A stretch of DNA of 64,000 nt from positions 62,001-126,000 of the forward strand of contig JH720375.1 in NCBI GenBank assembly GCA_000231825.2, read 5' to 3'. The notes beneath the pieces are model-generated. The model was not told where the DNA came from. It saw nothing but the letters and a program-made list of their open reading frames with translations, and did no database searches. Both the position numbers and the translations under genes were made by a program. Below are positions 1 to 11,971 of the stretch, piece after piece. Numbering within the stretch: position 1 is the first letter of the stretch; the number at the start of each line of letters is the position of its first letter. The DNA is from Tetrahymena elliotti 4EA. Taxonomy: Eukaryota; Ciliophora; Oligohymenophorea; Hymenostomatida; Tetrahymenidae.

Positions 1-587
1 AGTATTCTAATATCATAGTCAGCTATATTGAAACTGAACTCAGCTTAAATTATTTCATTTATTACCTCCAACTACTCATGGCTATCAATGTTTTATGGCT
101 TTTTAAAATCAAAGAACTAGCCTACTTTTTATTATTTATTTATATAAATACAGCACCATCTACCAAGATCCATTATCATAAGTATTAATTCTTCATAAAT
201 TTCATTAATATAATTAGGTAGGAATAGATATTATTAAAATGATTCCATTGCATCATATTCTAAATTTCCATTATCATCATATGACTTAATATTTATAAAT
301 CCTAAATAGAGCTTTTTACTTAAATCTTCTCCTTTCATCAAATTTTCATTTTGCAGATAGTTTAAAAAGAAAACCATCATTCTTCTTGAAATATTATTAT
401 TAATAAATAGTTCGTCAGTATCTTCATATTAAAGCTATATATTCATAGCCTTCATAAATATGTCCTTATTGTTGTACATTTATGCTAAATAATTCTTTGC
501 AAGTTTTTCATATTCAGGCCCATCAAATAAATTTAGCTTGGGCATATCCATACGAATTTTATCACGTATTTCATTATCGTACTCCAT
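1..587 (-). CDS. Hypothetical protein, C-terminus cut by the window edge
   Basis: I do not recognise this protein. The frame is open from the ATG at 587 down to base 1 with TAA/TAG read as Gln and no TGA, giving at least 180 residues; the rest lies outside the window. It begins MEYDNEIRDKIRMDMPKL and is acidic and mostly helical-looking, with no signal peptide, membrane span or known motif that I can see. Just upstream of the ATG the sequence drops to pure A+T, which supports this start. A 42-nt GT...AG stretch near 110-151 keeps the frame whether spliced or not. Removing it gives a smoother protein (MDLGQFFDFKK), so it may be a very short intron. It is divergently oriented to the GRASP gene, about 1.1 kb away. 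Confidence 0.7.
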
Positions 588-1723
588 AAATTATTGAGTT
601 AATTAATAGTTTAGTTTACTTGAATTTATCTATAATATTTACCAATAACAGCAAAATCTATTTATTATAAAAAGAATTCACAACTTGTTTTCTTATTCAA
701 AAATCTAATCAAGCTATGTCTTTTCAAGTGTATAAATATTGAAATTTGCTGTATATATTGCCATAAAATTTAAGTTTTAGAAAATAATCAGTACACTTAT
801 ATTAAAAATTATTTTAATAATAAAATAGATTAAAAAATAAATAACTTAATTTTTCACAAAAATTAGTAAATCATACGAGTATTTGAATATTTTAAGAGTT
901 ACACTACCATATCAACTTAGAATATTATATATATCACATTTAAAATTAACTAAGCTTATAACAATAATACTATGTATAAAAATTGTTATCATCTTAAAAT
1001 TTTCAAAATTAGAATTCAAAATCACTAAATTCTAAAATGATAATCAACCATATTTAAAATATTATTATTTGTTTTTTTATTTGAAAAAAACTAAAAAAAT
1101 TATATTTTTCTAAAAATTTCTCAAAGATTCAGTCTTAAAATTGTTTAAAAAACCACTTTCCAATGAAATAATAAAATTTTAAATATTTAGAAAATTACAA
1201 AGAAACTATTATTCTAATAATACACTTCTTCGTTGAAATACATTTATAGAGATTAAAATAATTCTATGAATAATAGCAATTCTTTTTGAAAAATGTTGAG
1301 TGAGGATTTAGATTCTTTGAAGAGAATCTAATAGAGCTTTTAATATAAATTTAGATTAAGAGTATGAATTTTTAATTTGATAAACATTTTTATCTATTTC
1401 AGAAATTGAAAACTAAAATTACAAAAAAAAATGAGTTATTTTAAGTTAAAATAGTTAATTTTATATTTTGCTAGATTGGAAATGACTAATTCTAAAAAAT
1501 TTTTGGTGTTTTCATTTTTGAAAGATTATTAGTGATAGCTAATCAAATAAAAAAGAATTAAACAGTAAAGGGTTCAGACTTTAATTTAAATTATTTGAAG
1601 AAAAACAAGTGTTGCTTAATAATTTATTTAATTCATATTTTCTTTTAAAAAAGATATTTATTTACTAAATATATTAATTATATTGCTAAGCCAAAAAACT
1701 TTTAGTTATTAGTTGTTAATTTA
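588..1723. other. Intergenic A+T-rich region, divergent 5' flanks
   Basis: This 1.1 kb stretch separates two divergently transcribed genes, so it must carry both promoters. I see homopolymer A and T runs and no open frame with coding-like residue use. No recognisable promoter motif could be fixed by eye. Confidence 0.6.
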
Positions 1724-3290
1724 ATGGGAAACTAAGAAATCAAAGGAAGTTTAGGATAGGGCTAGGGATACAGAGTAATATCTGTATCTGAGGGTTCTCC
1801 ATGCCATTAAGCAGGTAATATTTTATTTATTTGATTTAGGGAGTAAGAATTCATAGATAAATAAATAATAAAATAGGAATTAATTTCTTTACTGATTTTA
1901 TTGTTGACATAATTCCTGTAAGTCAAAATAATGGAGTAAATTAGGAAGATAGCTCAATATTAGAGACAAATAGTGATGGATAATATGTTGTAGATGAAAA
2001 AAAAGATTTTTTTTAAATTGTTTCTGAGAATGAAAATAAACAGCTTAAGATGGTTATATATGATACTTTGCAAAGAAAAATCAGAATAGCTAAAGTTGTT
2101 CCAAATAAAGATTGGTCTAATCAACAAAATCTACTTGGCGTAATGCTCAGATTAGAGAATTACTTGAATTCTCGTGATAACACTTTTAAAGTTGTTGCTG
2201 TAATATTTACTTTATACTTGAATACATTTTTTAGTTTTAGCAAATTTAAAAACGTAAATTAACAAATATTTTTTTCTAAATAATAAAGGTAGATGAGAAT
2301 AGCCCTGCCAAAATTGCCGGTTTACAAGCAAAGCAAGATTATGTTATAGGATTAAAAAAATATAAATATGAAGGTTTAGATGAATTAATTAACATTATAT
2401 TTGATAATGAAGGCTAAGAAATAGAGCTAATCGTTTACAATATTAGCGATAAGTAAGTTAGAAGTGTAATGCTTAAGCCATAAATGAATTGGGGTGGTAG
2501 AGGATTGATAGGTTGTGAGTTTGGAGGTGGATATTTAAATTAATTACCAGTTATTTTAGATGAAGCTGCTGAGCTTTAAAAACTTGAAGAAGAATAAAAG
2601 AAAATGGATTAGCTTAACAAATTTATTCATAGAAATGACCCTCCAGCAGTTAAAGAATAGCTTAGCTCTGATCCACCACCAGTTAATATTGAAATGCAAC
2701 AAGAAGAGCAACAAACAAATTCAACTGGTTCAAAGATTGTTGCACATTAACACCATTAAATTAATATTCATAGAGCTAAAAAACCATCTAATCATAGTGA
2801 AGTAGTTCATAATAAAGATCCTTTTGCTGTCAGAAAGCACTCAAATGATATTCAATAGTAAGCTGAAGTAAATGAATTTGATACCTAAAATTTATAGTAA
2901 AATAATAGAAGAAATTCTTCTTAATAATTAAATCAAAACTAGTAAAATGGTTAATAATAGGAAAATAGATAAATATCTAAGTCTTTAACTTCTTAAAGTA
3001 CACAAAATGGTAATCTTCAATAAACTTAATAACAATAGAATCAACAATAATCTGATAATTTGTACTAAAGTTATGATAAAGAAAGAAGCATATCTTAGTC
3101 ATATTTATAACAATAATAACAATAAATTATGTATTAAAATGAGGAAATTATAAACTAAACAAGAAAAGAATCAGTAAGCAATAGACAATACGAATTCGAA
3201 TGCCCAAATATTTAGAAGAAATATGTTATCATGGAAAAAGATTTATTTAATTTAAAAATTAAATTTCAAAATTAGTAATTAGTTATATGA
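1724..3290 (+). CDS. GRASP55/65-type Golgi reassembly stacking protein
   Basis: A peripheral Golgi protein of the GRASP family, which tethers membranes through tandem atypical PDZ domains and is involved in unconventional secretion. Exons are 1724-1814, 1877-2199 and 2289-3290 (471 residues). The start MGNQEIKG offers a myristoylatable Gly2, as in other GRASPs. PDZ1 (about 15-110) has GYRVISVSEGSPCHQAG running across intron 1 into INFFTDFIVDI. PDZ2 (about 125-225) has VDENSPAKIAGL and the family signature GLIGCEFGGGYLNQLP. Both introns (62 and 89 nt) are fixed by this alignment. The tail, 226-471, is Gln/Asn/Ser-rich and would be the regulatory SPR-like region. Family membership is read from sequence; function in this organism, whose Golgi is probably dispersed, is inferred. 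Confidence 0.93.
1815..1876 (+). other. GRASP intron 1
   Basis: 62-nt GT-AG intron. An earlier AG would bring an in-frame TGA; only the AG at 1876 restores the conserved AG-INFF junction of PDZ1. It is given as an example of how introns in this window were placed. Confidence 0.85.
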
Positions 3291-3951
3291 ACAAATTACA
3301 ATTATGTCTATTATATTTCAATTTATTTATTTATAATTGATTGATTCTCTCCCAATTCAACAACATTTATTAAATATCCAATAACATTCTCAATTTTTTT
3401 TACTTTATCAAATTAAATATACTTTATTTTACAATTTAATTTAATAAATTTTTCAAGAAAATAATTTGACCAATGTTTCACAATATTTTCTAAATAATTT
3501 CACAAATTTTAAATTTTATTATACCATAATACTTCATTTCATATGTAAGATCTTAATAATCCTATTTTGTAAAGTAACCAGTTTACTAATTTTTATAGAT
3601 TTTTGGCTTTATTCAATAATTTTTATTTTAAATTACTTTAAAATTTCAAACAAAAATTTAGTATACATAATAAAATTTTTTATTGATTCAATTTTTATTT
3701 TAGCACTTTTCAGTTGAATTAAATTTTTTATGTAGGTTAAGTAAAGTTTACTTTTGAATTTGAATCATACATAAATCAAATTTTCATTCTCAAAAAAAGG
3801 TGTTTAATTGTTTAAATTAAAAATAATAAAAATATTTCTATGAACATGTAAATTAGAGGACAGTTTAACTAAATTGTGAAAATATTTATTTTAAGTAAAA
3901 GTTTTATCCAAACCATATTATTCAAATTTTTTTTTATTTTCAATTGAATTA
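3291..3951. other. Intergenic region between convergent genes
   Basis: About 660 nt between the 3' ends of the GRASP and channel genes. Long A/T homopolymers and no supported gene; open frames here lack the polar residue use of the real genes. Confidence 0.6.
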
Positions 3952-6900
3952 TCATTTTGTTTGAGGGCTATTCCTATTTATTCTGTATCCTACTCCATAT
4001 GAAATAGATGTTATTCCTTGGGTTCTAAATAAATTTTAATTATTTAAATGAAGTTCACACTCATTTTTTTCTTCTTTAGTTAAGCTTTTTTTGTTTCCGT
4101 TTTTGGGTGATGATTAATAATTAGAGTTTATTTACTTTATTTTTTGTAAATTCATTATTTATTGCATTTTAAGTTGCTTATGTATTTGATTAAAGTTATT
4201 TTGTGGGAAGAATGTGTTAAAATGGCAAATTCTATCAAAATTTTAGAAGACTATATTCTAGTTACCAAAATAACTGTTAACAATTAATTCATTTTCTTCT
4301 TGTGTTGAATCATTAATTTCTTTTTAGGTTTAATATTATCGATTTATCGAAAACATTTAATTGAGCTTTTTATCATAAATCTATGAAATACTTTAAGGGT
4401 CTATTTTTTTTAAGTTGCTAAAGCTTGAAGATTCTTTGAGGAGTACTTTAATACTAGGTTCCTTAATTTATTCATAATAATATTAAAATTTTTTGTCAAA
4501 TTCTTCTTGATCGTATGATGATGATAACTAGCTACATATTTTATCTAAAATATTCAAGCTTTAATTAAGATTTGGCCCAAATGGTGCAGGCAAAATATTT
4601 TCAAAACTCAAAGATTTGTAAATTTCTTTTAATGAAGATAAGAAAGACTACTTCAAACTCACTTTATCTATGCTTTCTATTCTATTTTTCTTCTTCATCA
4701 ATTCTTCTTCTAATGACAACCTTGCCAAGTCAGAGTTTATTCTTTGAACTTAATTCATTTAGTAACTCTGTCCTTTTATTCTACAGATTATAGTAAAATA
4801 TTTTAATCTGATATCAAAATTGAAAATTAAACAAAATCAAAGCTCAAAGATAAGTTGATTGAATTTTACAGAAAAAATAAAACTTAAAAAAAAATTTAAC
4901 AAGCATCAATGTTTTTACATTTCTGATTGTGTGTCTTATTAGTAGTTTGTAGGCAAAAAAATAGGAGAACCTGCAAAACTATTAGCAATAAGACTATTCT
5001 GTTCATAATCTTTAAGTTAGCATTACTACAATTAACTGTCTGCTGAATTTAATTCATATTTTTTACTACATAGAGATTTTGTACTTTTTGGTTTTTAAAG
5101 TTTTGGAGAATACTCTTCGTTAAATTATAAGGTGTCATAGCTTTTATTGCTATTAAAATTATTTAATTGATTTTCAGTCATCTTTTTGGAAGGATTTAGA
5201 GAGAATTCGTCATTATCATAGTTTTCTTCTTCTGTAGAATAAAAGCTTTATTCAATATTTAGATTGATTTAGAGTTTCTTAGCAAATTCAGTGTTGGTTT
5301 TAAGAGCCATTCTATTATATTTACAAAAATGCTTTAATAATCTAAAAAAATAATATTTATTTACAAGGTGTTATTTTTTGAATTTTTATTAGTATTTCTT
5401 AAAAAATGTTTTCTTTAGTTGATATGCTAGAATTTATACCTCAAAAAAGAAGCTTATTTGTCAAACTAAGGATTGAGGAAGGGGCATTAATTTACAGTAT
5501 GTCCTATTTACTAACATCCAAAGCAATTTACTTTTATGCATTTTAAATTATTCTAAAATAAAATTTGCTCTTCAATCATTTTGTATCTTTCATGGTCTTT
5601 TTATTTAGAATAAATTACATCTAAAAAGTCTTGTCTAGATATTTTATAAGCTGTTGTAAATGTTAAGCTTCTTGCTGATGCAGAGCGACTCTATCCTGAA
5701 AAAAACGATATTTCACCAAAATATTAATTTTTCTATAAATTAGCAATAACTTTTTAGCTCTTATAATTATGATAAAATAGTTCTACAATTCCATTAGTTA
5801 TCAAGTAGATTGATTGGTCATCCACTTTTTACTATTCAAATATTATTTCATTAGGATTGAAAACAACTTTTCTCATTTTATTTGTTAGTTATTCATTTGT
5901 TTGCTTAGAAAATGTTTGAGTAAAAAATACAATTTTTTGGAAAATTTTTGTATTTATTCCTTTTACGATTTCATCTTGTAAATTTTTTGGTAAATCTTTG
6001 ATGGCTTCAGTTTCATTATATAAATCCTCATTTCTCTATTATTATTTGACAGAATTCATATAATTCTTAATCCTTAATTCTAAGCGCCCATATATTTAAT
6101 TTCTGTTTAAATATCTATTGAAATAAAATTTAATAATCAAATAAAAATTCTAATTCATTAAGTAAATATTTCTCATAAATAAAATTTATTTAATATCTAT
6201 CTGGTTGCTTGTTTAATTTTTATGCTTACAATTTTAAAAATTAAATTTTAAGGAGAAAAATGTAAAATCTCATAAATAAATTTTAAGAATAAACCAGCTT
6301 TTATTGTGACTTGATTTTGTTTTACTTTTATTCTTTTTATTTTAAAATCCTTGCTTAAGTTATTCTTGAATTTCATAAAATAAATTTGTGAAATTTGAGA
6401 TGAAATTTATGAATAATTAAAATAAAGAAAATAAAAAGTAAAAATTTAAGAAAAATTAATGATTTTTATTTGTTAATTAATTTATTGATTTTGGTTTAAT
6501 TTAATAATTTACCTTAAGAGGATTCTTACATTTTTGTGATGTTTTTGTTCATATTTCATGTTATTAAATATGTCAAAGAAAATTTTAAAAACTGAGTAAA
6601 ATAACACAGAACAAAGCACTATCATAGCAACACAACTAAATACTATTTCTAATTTAGTTTGAGGCTTTAATCCATCGCCTCCAGCTTTATTATGAAAAAA
6701 ATTATTTGATCTATGATTAATGATAAATAAAATTACAAATTGTTAAAGATGTTATAGCCCAAAAATACACAATTAAATATTTGTGAACTAGGTCATTTCC
6801 TAAGTAATCTAAATTAGATAGCATATTCTGATTGTATCCTAGTTTAGCTTCTATGTTACACAAGTAAATCAGAGATATCGTGACTGATTTTTTAAAAAGA

Positions 6901-8465
6901 TAAAATGTCAATTAAAAATAGACAAAAAAATTAAAATAATTACTTAAATGTGCGATGACTAGATTACTAATTAATATTTTTGTTATCTCGAATGTCTTTT
7001 ACTGCCATTCATTTAAGCATATTTCATAAATAATCTGACTTAATTTATAAAATTTGAGAGTATAAAAGAATATTATTGTGAGATCAAGGATTATCTGTAA
7101 TGAATAAATATTTTCTATTGATTTATTTAAAAATACTAATTTAATTGATAAAATAATCAATAGAAGTAAATCAAAAAGTAGGCCTTTTCTGAAGTATTAA
7201 TCTTGAATTTATTTTTTGTCCGTAATAATTTAATCATTGTAATATTATTCCATATTTTGATTTATTAAACTTTCCCCAAACAAAAAGCAGAAGCACATAG
7301 CGAATAATACATTTCTTGAATTATTACCCAAGATTTCATAATTAAAGGCAGAATCAATAGAATAAATGAAAATAAGAGCAGTAAAAAATAAAAATTAAAA
7401 GCAATTCCACATTTTTAAAAAGACATCTGTCCTCTCAATAAGTCTTTCAAATATAAAGATATTTCTAATGAAAACCTGAACAATGTCAGAAAAATTTCTC
7501 AAAGCAGTTTTTTATTATTCAGTCTTTTCCTTTGAATCCCAAAAAATGGTTTTATCTTCAATAAATTTATGCTCAGCAAACTAGAAAAATTTAGTGTAAT
7601 ATTAAAATTGAGGTTTTTTTAAAGAGTCAATTAACTTTGTAACTAAATTCTTAATATGATTAGAATTTTAATTAGATGAAATTTTATTAGATTTTAGCTA
7701 TCTCGAAATCCTGTTATTAGGAGTACAAGTAGAATGCAAATTATTGTGTTCTACATATGAACTTGATATTTTGTCAGATTTTAGTCTATTACTTATTGCT
7801 ATCAAGTTTCTCTTTATAGAAAAATTATTGTCCAAATTTTAATTAGTAGAATTTCGCTTTTATTAAGCAAAATCTACTGCTGGTTGATTCTATACTACTA
7901 GTTTGTTTCCTACACTTACCTCTTTTTCCGCTGAATTTTGTAATATGCTTTCAGCAGCAATTTATTGATCTGATTGTGGAATTGCAGATAGGTCTTTTGG
8001 ATTTTAGATATCTGATTTACTTCTTTAAGGCTTTATTGTAAAGTCATAGGACTAAAGTTTTTGGTGCTTCAAAGGAGTATTACAGTTTTTAGATAATACA
8101 TCTGATAATGTATATTTAGATGTACAGTTTTTAAAGACTACCTCATGAGGGAAATCAGTCAAAATTCCTTTATTTTAAGGTTATAAATCATAGAATCTAG
8201 GATCTTCTGCACTTACAAACACATCATCTTCAGTAAATTTTTAGAATTGAATGGTATCATTTCCTACTACCTCAGACAAAAAGATATGCTTATCTTTTAA
8301 TTATTCTTAATCATGCTCTTACATTTTATCTTCATCACCTCTGTGTCCCCCTTACTAGAGGAAGCTATTTTAATCCAAAAAGAGAAGTTTTTAGTCTGTA
8401 ATACAGCCAAATCCTGATGCATCTTATTCTTTGATTTATTTAAAAATTTCTTTCGATGAATCCAT
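3952..8465 (-). CDS. Cyclic-nucleotide-binding voltage-gated-superfamily cation channel with zinc knuckle
   Basis: A six-transmembrane channel subunit of the CNG/HCN/EAG type, acting in the cell or ciliary membrane. Six exons: 8465-6944, 6883-6737, 6684-6513, 6114-5365, 5311-4919, 4780-3952; the sum is exactly 1271 codons. Residues 1-340 are a polar N-terminus. S1-S4 follow (about 345-475), then S5 (503-525), pore (545-565) and S6 (572-595). A C-linker (KNVRILLRYLNRN...RIKNYM) leads to a CNBD at about 690-790 whose phosphate cassette is FGEISFFSGQSRSASA. Directly after it comes CFGCQQIGHTVNQC, a CX2CX4HX4C zinc knuckle. S4 has few basic residues (TLKFYKLSQII), so voltage sensing is doubtful. 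The filter reads TISGGDGLKP rather than TVGYGD and spans the 52-nt intron 6685-6736. The tail is Asn/Gln/Ser-rich. Ion selectivity is unknown. Confidence 0.88.
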
Positions 8466-10462
8466 ACTAAAAGTGTTATTATTTATGCTTGAAATAATTG
8501 ATTTTTTTCTCTTTTTTATCTAAAATTAAATTCTTGTATCAATAACAAATTTTTTAGATGTATTTGTTTTAATTGTTAAAGAGAAGAAGTAATTAATAAA
8601 AGATTGCTTCTGTGATAGTGAGATAATTTTTAGGATTAAAAATTTTGGGTAATAAAATATGCTAGTAGTTTAATTAATTTACCTCTAAAATAATTTGCTT
8701 TTAATCTAGCTAAGCAACAATTCGTATACTTTGTTTATATTTTATGTATTATATTCTTGAATTAGTGTTTATAATAAATTATTCACGTTTATAAAGAATT
8801 TATAAATTAGATTTATTATTAGAATATATTATGAAAAAAATTTAGAGCTATGAATTCAAAGGAAATAACTATTTGTTTGGAATTTATTTTCTTTTGTTTT
8901 TTAGTTTTACAACCAAAAATCTTGTGTATTTTTATACTGATTTCTTATGTATGATACAAAGAAAATCATCAAACTATTTATAGAAAGTTATTCATTTAAT
9001 CAACAAAATCCTCTTTTAAAAATGGGAAAAATATATTTTAGTGAAAAAAATATTGAATATTTGTTAATACTTATTTTTTATCTGAAAAACTTCAATTATT
9101 TGATTTTTTCCCAAATGAACAAATAATACTTCTTATATTATTGAAATTCTTTATTAATATTACGACCAAAAATTTTGTTTATTTTATAACCATAATTTTA
9201 TTTAATGGCAAATATGATGTAAGATAAAATTAATACTTCCTAATATTTAAATTTTCTAAAAAAATTTTACAATTTAGAAAAATTTAGATCAGTTATTTTA
9301 AATTAAAAAACTTCTTTGCTCCTGTTTTATTACTTAAGTTAAGTATTCTTAAAGAAATAGTATTGAGTTATTAAAATACTATGAATAAATATAGAATATA
9401 CCAATGTATTACCACACCTTTATTATTTTTATAAATTTACAAACTTTTATTATATTCAAAAATAAAAAGAAGGATTTTTACTAAAAATTCAAAACATATT
9501 TTTAACAGTGATAGATAAGGACAAACTTACTTTTCCACATGCACTTGAGAATAAATCATTTTAAGCAACAGTTTTATTTAATTTTTATACAGACTAAAAG
9601 TGTGAGGAATCTTCATTAATTATTTCAAGTTGACAAATAAAAATTTTTTAAAATTTATAATGTTTAATTGATTGTATCACACCACATAATTATTTAAAAA
9701 ATTAATATTTTTTTTAATATTCTTTGGCACTTTTATGAATAATTGATACAATTATAAATTTCTTAATAATAAATGTAAAATTTAAAAATAACGATAAAGA
9801 ACACAATTATAAATATATAAGGAAGATTCCTAAATTATCTTTAGTTGACAAATCAAAATTTTACAAAGATTTAGGAAATATAAAGTATTTTAGCTAGAAT
9901 TGTATGATGTTAATTTTCAAAAATTTGATATTCTTTTAAAAGAGTCTTTTATCTTTAATTTTCTTTATTGATCAAAAAATCTATGAAAAATTCAATTTTT
10001 GATAAAGATATTGATAATTTTTTTATTCAATAATTTCACAAAAATATTAGAATAGATCGCTCATAAAAAATTTTGTAGGCTTAGTTTTTCTGAAATCTAC
10101 AAACATCATTAAAATAAAACTAATCAAATTTTATATTGATTTTAAGTGTAAAGTTAATCATACGTTTAAGTAAAAAATTGATAATTTAAAGTTTCTTTTG
10201 AAACAAACAGCAAGATAATAAAAATAATTTTAGGATGAAAAAGGAGTGATAAATTAAGATTTTACAAAATTTAAGATTGATAGATATTTATATACAAATT
10301 ATAAATTACATTCAAAATATTTTTAAAGAGTAATAAATAATAATTGATAATGATGGTTTTAATTATTGTTTTATTTTTTAGTTTCAGTAAATTATTAATT
10401 AATTAATTAGCAAATCACATATTCTTCCTTCAATGCAGAATTTTTATTAAATAATATTAGCT
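8466..10462. other. Intergenic A+T-rich region
   Basis: Two kilobases between the channel's 5' end and the kinase's 3' end. I found no credible exon, RNA gene or repeat family on either strand, only dense A/T runs and an ATTAATTA-type run near 10393. The channel promoter must lie in its left part. Confidence 0.55.
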
Positions 10463-11971
10463 TCAGCAAATAATATTTCTTCTTCCTGCTGAGGGATATC
10501 TATTGTTGTTATTATTGTTTATAGGGATATTTACACTTCCTCTTTCTCTATCATTTCTTAAGGGAATACCTTCTTCAATAGAATTTCTAGGCTTAACCAT
10601 TTCAATTCCATTGCGTTATAATGCAGATATTTTCTTGTTACCAAGAATTTCAGGACTCTTTGGTAAAGGGCAATTATTAACTCCATTAAGTGCGTTATTA
10701 TTATTGTTAGATTTGAGTTAGTTTTGAACAGAAGAGTTGGAATCTTAACGGCTAAGTATTGCGTTATGTGCTGATTGTATTCTTTGTCTACTGCTCAAAA
10801 TTTATTAATTGCCATGAGAATGAGGAGATTATGCCTGTCTTTACATATTGGGTTCTCTATTAGAAATTGGTTAGTGTTACTTTCCTTATTGAGGCTCAAG
10901 GGAATGTCTTTAGTTTATATTACTTTTAAAATCATTATTATTTACAGCGGATATAGGTCTGTTAGAGGAGGATTTCTTAGCTAAAGACTACTCTTCCAAG
11001 AAGGAATCTATTGAATCTTCAAATTGAGCTTTTGGTAATATATTTTTCAATGCATTTAGATTTCCATAAGGCATTTTCATAGTTTGAAGAAGATTCTAAG
11101 AATTGTTTTTTTAGATATTTGGTTATTTATTTTCTTTATCATCTTCATTATTCAATATATCTTGAACATAAGGTAATAATCCTTAAAACTCTAGTAGAGA
11201 ATTTACCCCTGGACGTTACTTAGGATTTTTTCTTAAGCAAAGATTAATAAAATCATTCATTTCTTGGCTGTATTGTTTTGGAAGTTTTTGGTAAGTACCT
11301 TTACATACCTTCTTATAAAGCTCTTCCATAGACTTAGCCTCAAATGGAGGGTGATGAGACATTAATTCATATAGAACGCATCCCATACTCCATACATCAC
11401 ATTTTGAATCGTAAGGCTAATTTTACCAAACTTCAGGAGAAGTATAATATGGAGTTCCAGTTTGAGTGTAAGCTAAGTCTCTTTTCATAATTTTTGAGAC
11501 GTTTAAATCTCCTAACTTAACTTTGTTGTTAGCACCTAAGAAAATATTAGCACATTTTAAGTCACGATGAAGAATTTTTAGGTCGTGCAATGATTTTAAA
11601 CCCAGTAAAATCTATGCAGCATATTTCCAAATTTTAGATTCTTCCATAAACATATTTCTTTTCTTATAATCTGATAATTTAGCCATTAAATCACCGTTCT
11701 CTGCAAACTCCATAACTATGCAAAGGCATCCACTAGGATTATCATAAAATGCATCTTTATACCTAATTATGTGAGGTGAGTTTATCGATGCTAAAATTCT
11801 GATTTCGTTTAAAGCATTTTCTTTCTCTTTGTAAGAAAGCTCCCTCAGTTTAACTTTCTTTAGGGCATATATTTGGCTATCTTGCTTACGTTAAACTTTA
11901 TAAACCCAAGAAAATGCTCCACTCCCTAAGGTCTTCTAAACATTGAAATCGTTCAATGAAACTGAACTCAT
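10463..11971 (-). CDS. NIMA-related (Nek) protein kinase, DLN variant
   Basis: A Ser/Thr kinase of the Nek family, which in ciliates is large and mostly tied to cilia and basal bodies. It is a single exon of 502 residues starting MSSVSLNDFNVQ. The catalytic domain spans about 9-265: glycine loop LGSGAFSWVYKV, the lysine in YALKKVKL, catalytic loop HRDLKCAN, activation segment TQTGTPYYTSPEVW and subdomain IX DVWSMGCVLYE. The magnesium-binding motif is DLN (GDLNVSK, 11501-11509) instead of DFG. The metal-binding Asp is kept, so activity is expected; I recall this substitution from protist Neks of the Fa2 type. Residues 270-502 are Asn/Gln/Ser-rich with no coiled coil I could confirm. The target is unknown. 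Confidence 0.93.

Noticed and set aside
3466..3717. Hydrophobic 83-codon frame in the spacer after GRASP
   Set aside because: Poly-T-rich spacer always reads as Phe/Ile/Leu-rich membrane-like text; no polar loops or start context.
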